Assembly (NCBI GenBank): GCA_016933955.1
Contig: JAFGTT010000019.1
Location: forward strand, 124,001 to 188,000
Length of the DNA stretch: 64,000 nucleotides
Direction: 5' to 3'
From: Candidatus Zixiibacteriota bacterium
GTDB taxonomy: Bacteria; Zixibacteria; MSB-5A5; GN15; PGXB01
Shown: piece after piece, positions 62,632-64,000 of the stretch
Layout of the letters: every line of letters starts with the position of its first letter
Position numbering within the stretch: the stretch's first letter is position 1
Notes under the pieces: generated by a model
Database searches by the model: none
What the model saw: the letters and a program-made list of their open reading frames with translations, nothing else
Told to the model about the DNA's origin: nothing
Translations under genes and position numbers: made by a program

Positions 62632-64000
62632 ATGTTTGGTTCAAGCAATGTTCGCGTGTTTTTCATGTTACCGATTATCGTGATATTTCTGTTCGGTGTT
62701 GCCGCAGCTGATATCAGTGAAAAAGTCGGATATCAGGGCAATAAAGCCCGTATCACGGTCGGTACCATCAAGGATAAGGCCGAAGGCTGCTCATGGGAAG
62801 TCGCTGAATCCATGGGGGAGATGCTGTCAACGGCTCTGGCCCAGCATGACAAGTTCATCGTTCTGGCCGGTAAAGAGGAAGTCGATGAGTTGATCGATGA
62901 AATCGATTTCGGCGAATCGGAATATGTCGAGGAAGGCCGCGGGGCTGACAAGGGGTTGATGGAAGGGGCCGATATTCTGGTGGCCGGAGCCATCACCGGT
63001 TTTGAGCCGGATGCATCTGGAGTCGGTGGCGGTATCGGCGGTCTCAAGAAGAAAGCCTTTGGAGCTCTGGGCGCGAGTAAGAAGGAAGCCAAGATCCTCA
63101 TGGATTTGAAGATGTATGATATTCGAACGCGGAGGATAATCAAAGCCATGTCTCTCGAAGGCAAGGCGACCAGCTGGAAAGTCGGCGGGGTCGGCGGCGG
63201 CTGGACCAAAGATATCGCTTTGGCCGGGGCGCTGGGTGTTTATGCCAACGAGCCGATGGAGGGCGCCATAAGAGAGGTTCTTGGAAAAGCGGTTGAAGAA
63301 ATCGCTAAAGAAACGCCGGAAGAATATTTCCGTTACCAGGGGAACAACCAGTATACCAAGCAGTATGGTGATCAGGGAGGAACGGGAACCGGGGGTCAGC
63401 AGATGACAGCCTCGACTCCAGCGGGAACACCGGGCGGGGCCGCTTCGGCCGCCGTGACTACCGCCGCCGTGGCTGAGGATATGAAGTTGTACACCAGATA
63501 CGATTTTATTCCGGGCGATAAAGTTATCTTTTACGATGATATGAAGGGTGAAGAGGAAGGGGAATTCCCGTATCGCTGGAATCTTGATAATGGCGTTTAT
63601 GAAGTCGCGAAACTGGGCAATGAATTCTGGATTCTGGCAACGGACGATGGTAATATCCGACCCAAAATCCCCGAGGGTCCGCTGCCCGAGCAGTACACCG
63701 TCGAGTATGAATTTTATGATAATGGTCCTGATCAGTCGGGGAATTATCATTATATATACTGGGTTAATGAGTATGGTGAGAATATTGGCTGTTTTGGTTT
63801 TTATGGTGGCGATGCGACCTGGCTGGAAATCAACGGCAGTACTCTGGCTGACAAAGCGCTCTCGCAAAGACCTGCCAAGGGATCCCATATAATGAGAATC
63901 ATGGCCACTTCAAGATCTATCAAATGTTATTTCGACGAAGAACGAGTGGCCAATGTTCCCAAAGTGGAAGGCTTCAAACCGGTCGGATTCCGTATTCATC
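62632..64000 (+). CDS. CsgG-domain exported protein with lectin-like domain, 3' end outside window
   Basis: 456 residues are visible and the frame is still open at 64000. Signal peptide or anchor (MLPIIVIFLFGVAAA), then a CsgG/LpoB-like domain (RITVGTIKD, STALAQHDKFIVLAG, GADILVAGAITGFEP, LDLKMYDIRTRRIIKA-like segment, about residues 35-225). A Gly/Thr/Ala-rich linker leads to a beta domain starting YDFIPGDKVIFYDDM, with the GEFPYRW and LPEQYTVEYEFYD pieces of concanavalin-like modules. In related FCB proteins this module is followed by OmpA, so a peptidoglycan-binding end may lie past the edge (prediction). GGGAG precedes the ATG. Confidence 0.8.
   Translation, partial: MFGSSNVRVFFMLPIIVIFLFGVAAADISEKVGYQGNKARITVGTIKDKAEGCSWEVAESMGEMLSTALAQHDKFIVLAGKEEVDELIDEIDFGESEYVEEGRGADKGLMEGADILVAGAITGFEPDASGVGGGIGGLKKKAFGALGASKKEAKILMDLKMYDIRTRRIIKAMSLEGKATSWKVGGVGGGWTKDIALAGALGVYANEPMEGAIREVLGKAVEEIAKETPEEYFRYQGNNQYTKQYGDQGGTGTGGQQMTASTPAGTPGGAASAAVTTAAVAEDMKLYTRYDFIPGDKVIFYDDMKGEEEGEFPYRWNLDNGVYEVAKLGNEFWILATDDGNIRPKIPEGPLPEQYTVEYEFYDNGPDQSGNYHYIYWVNEYGENIGCFGFYGGDATWLEINGSTLADKALSQRPAKGSHIMRIMATSRSIKCYFDEERVANVPKVEGFKPVGFRIH

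Noticed and set aside
62827-63888. 353-codon open frame on the minus strand
   Set aside because: It is antisense to the CsgG-domain gene, which has a signal peptide, recognisable domain and ribosome site and runs off the window edge. The antisense translation shows no domain and is rich in low-complexity stretches.
1-64000. CRISPR array, insertion sequence, prophage, toxin-antitoxin or defence island
   Set aside because: No spaced direct repeats, transposase, integrase, capsid or restriction proteins were found; mazG here has no mazE or mazF beside it.
1-64000. tRNA genes or riboswitches
   Set aside because: No gap holds a recognisable cloverleaf or a known riboswitch core. The leaders of serS and valS are too short or unstructured for a T-box.

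Overview
The window is bacterial, densely coded and without phage, insertion sequences, CRISPR arrays, rRNA or recognisable tRNA genes. The organism is a diderm: it has apolipoprotein N-acyltransferase, a CsgG-family protein and a MurE with the meso-DAP signature. Two exported proteins end in the NFPNPFNP-type sorting/FlgD-like domain used by type IX secretion (T9SS), and a PorX homologue is present. This points to the FCB assemblage (Bacteroidota relatives, or candidate phyla such as Zixibacteria). Promoters look like ordinary TTGACA-N17-TATAAT rather than the Bacteroidota TTTG/TAnnTTTG type, so I favour a non-Bacteroidota FCB lineage. The phylum is inference.

Layout. 1-7.6 kb (+): housekeeping run with an EnvC-like tail, holB, ricT, metG, tatD, rsmA, a PdxJ-like protein with an altered active site, and a RluD-type pseudouridine synthase, closed by a bidirectional terminator. 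7.6-10.6 kb (-): a pair of secreted M16 peptidases, one catalytic and one without the zinc motif. 10.9-15.1 kb (+): purM, gpmI, lnt. 15-24 kb: surface-associated block with a polytopic membrane protein, a beta-propeller protein with a sorting domain, a FemAB/GNAT-like transferase, two glycosyltransferases and a gingipain-like C25 peptidase with a sorting domain.

24.3-40.6 kb (+): a complete-looking division and cell wall (dcw) cluster, mraZ-rsmH-ftsL-ftsI-murE-murF-mraY-murD-ftsW-murG-murC-ftsQ-ftsA-ftsZ, lacking murB and ddl. It is preceded by promoters and a 10-bp-periodic MraZ-type operator. Immediately after ftsZ lies a single short flagellin behind a sigma-54 promoter, then rpmB on the other strand.

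42.1-55.8 kb (+): a long co-directional run with serS, a sensor kinase, porX, tsaE, tsaB, rimI, accD, folC, a PAS/GAF kinase, a receiver-first hybrid kinase and an NtrC-type sigma-54 activator. The activator is flanked by two copies of a palindrome TGCAA-N4-TTGCA. The downstream copy lies about 150 bp before a sigma-54 promoter that drives a small degenerate-GGDEF protein. 56.6-64 kb: valS (-), mazG (+), a glycosyltransferase (-), a methionine-rich exported DUF4412-like protein, and the start of a CsgG-domain protein cut by the window edge.

The most interesting signals are the signalling module at 50-56.6 kb with its own operator/promoter set, the kinase-PorX operon beside T9SS-type cargo, the orphan flagellin, and the PdxJ homologue whose catalytic residues are replaced. 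All functional statements rest on reading the translated sequences; no database search was run.
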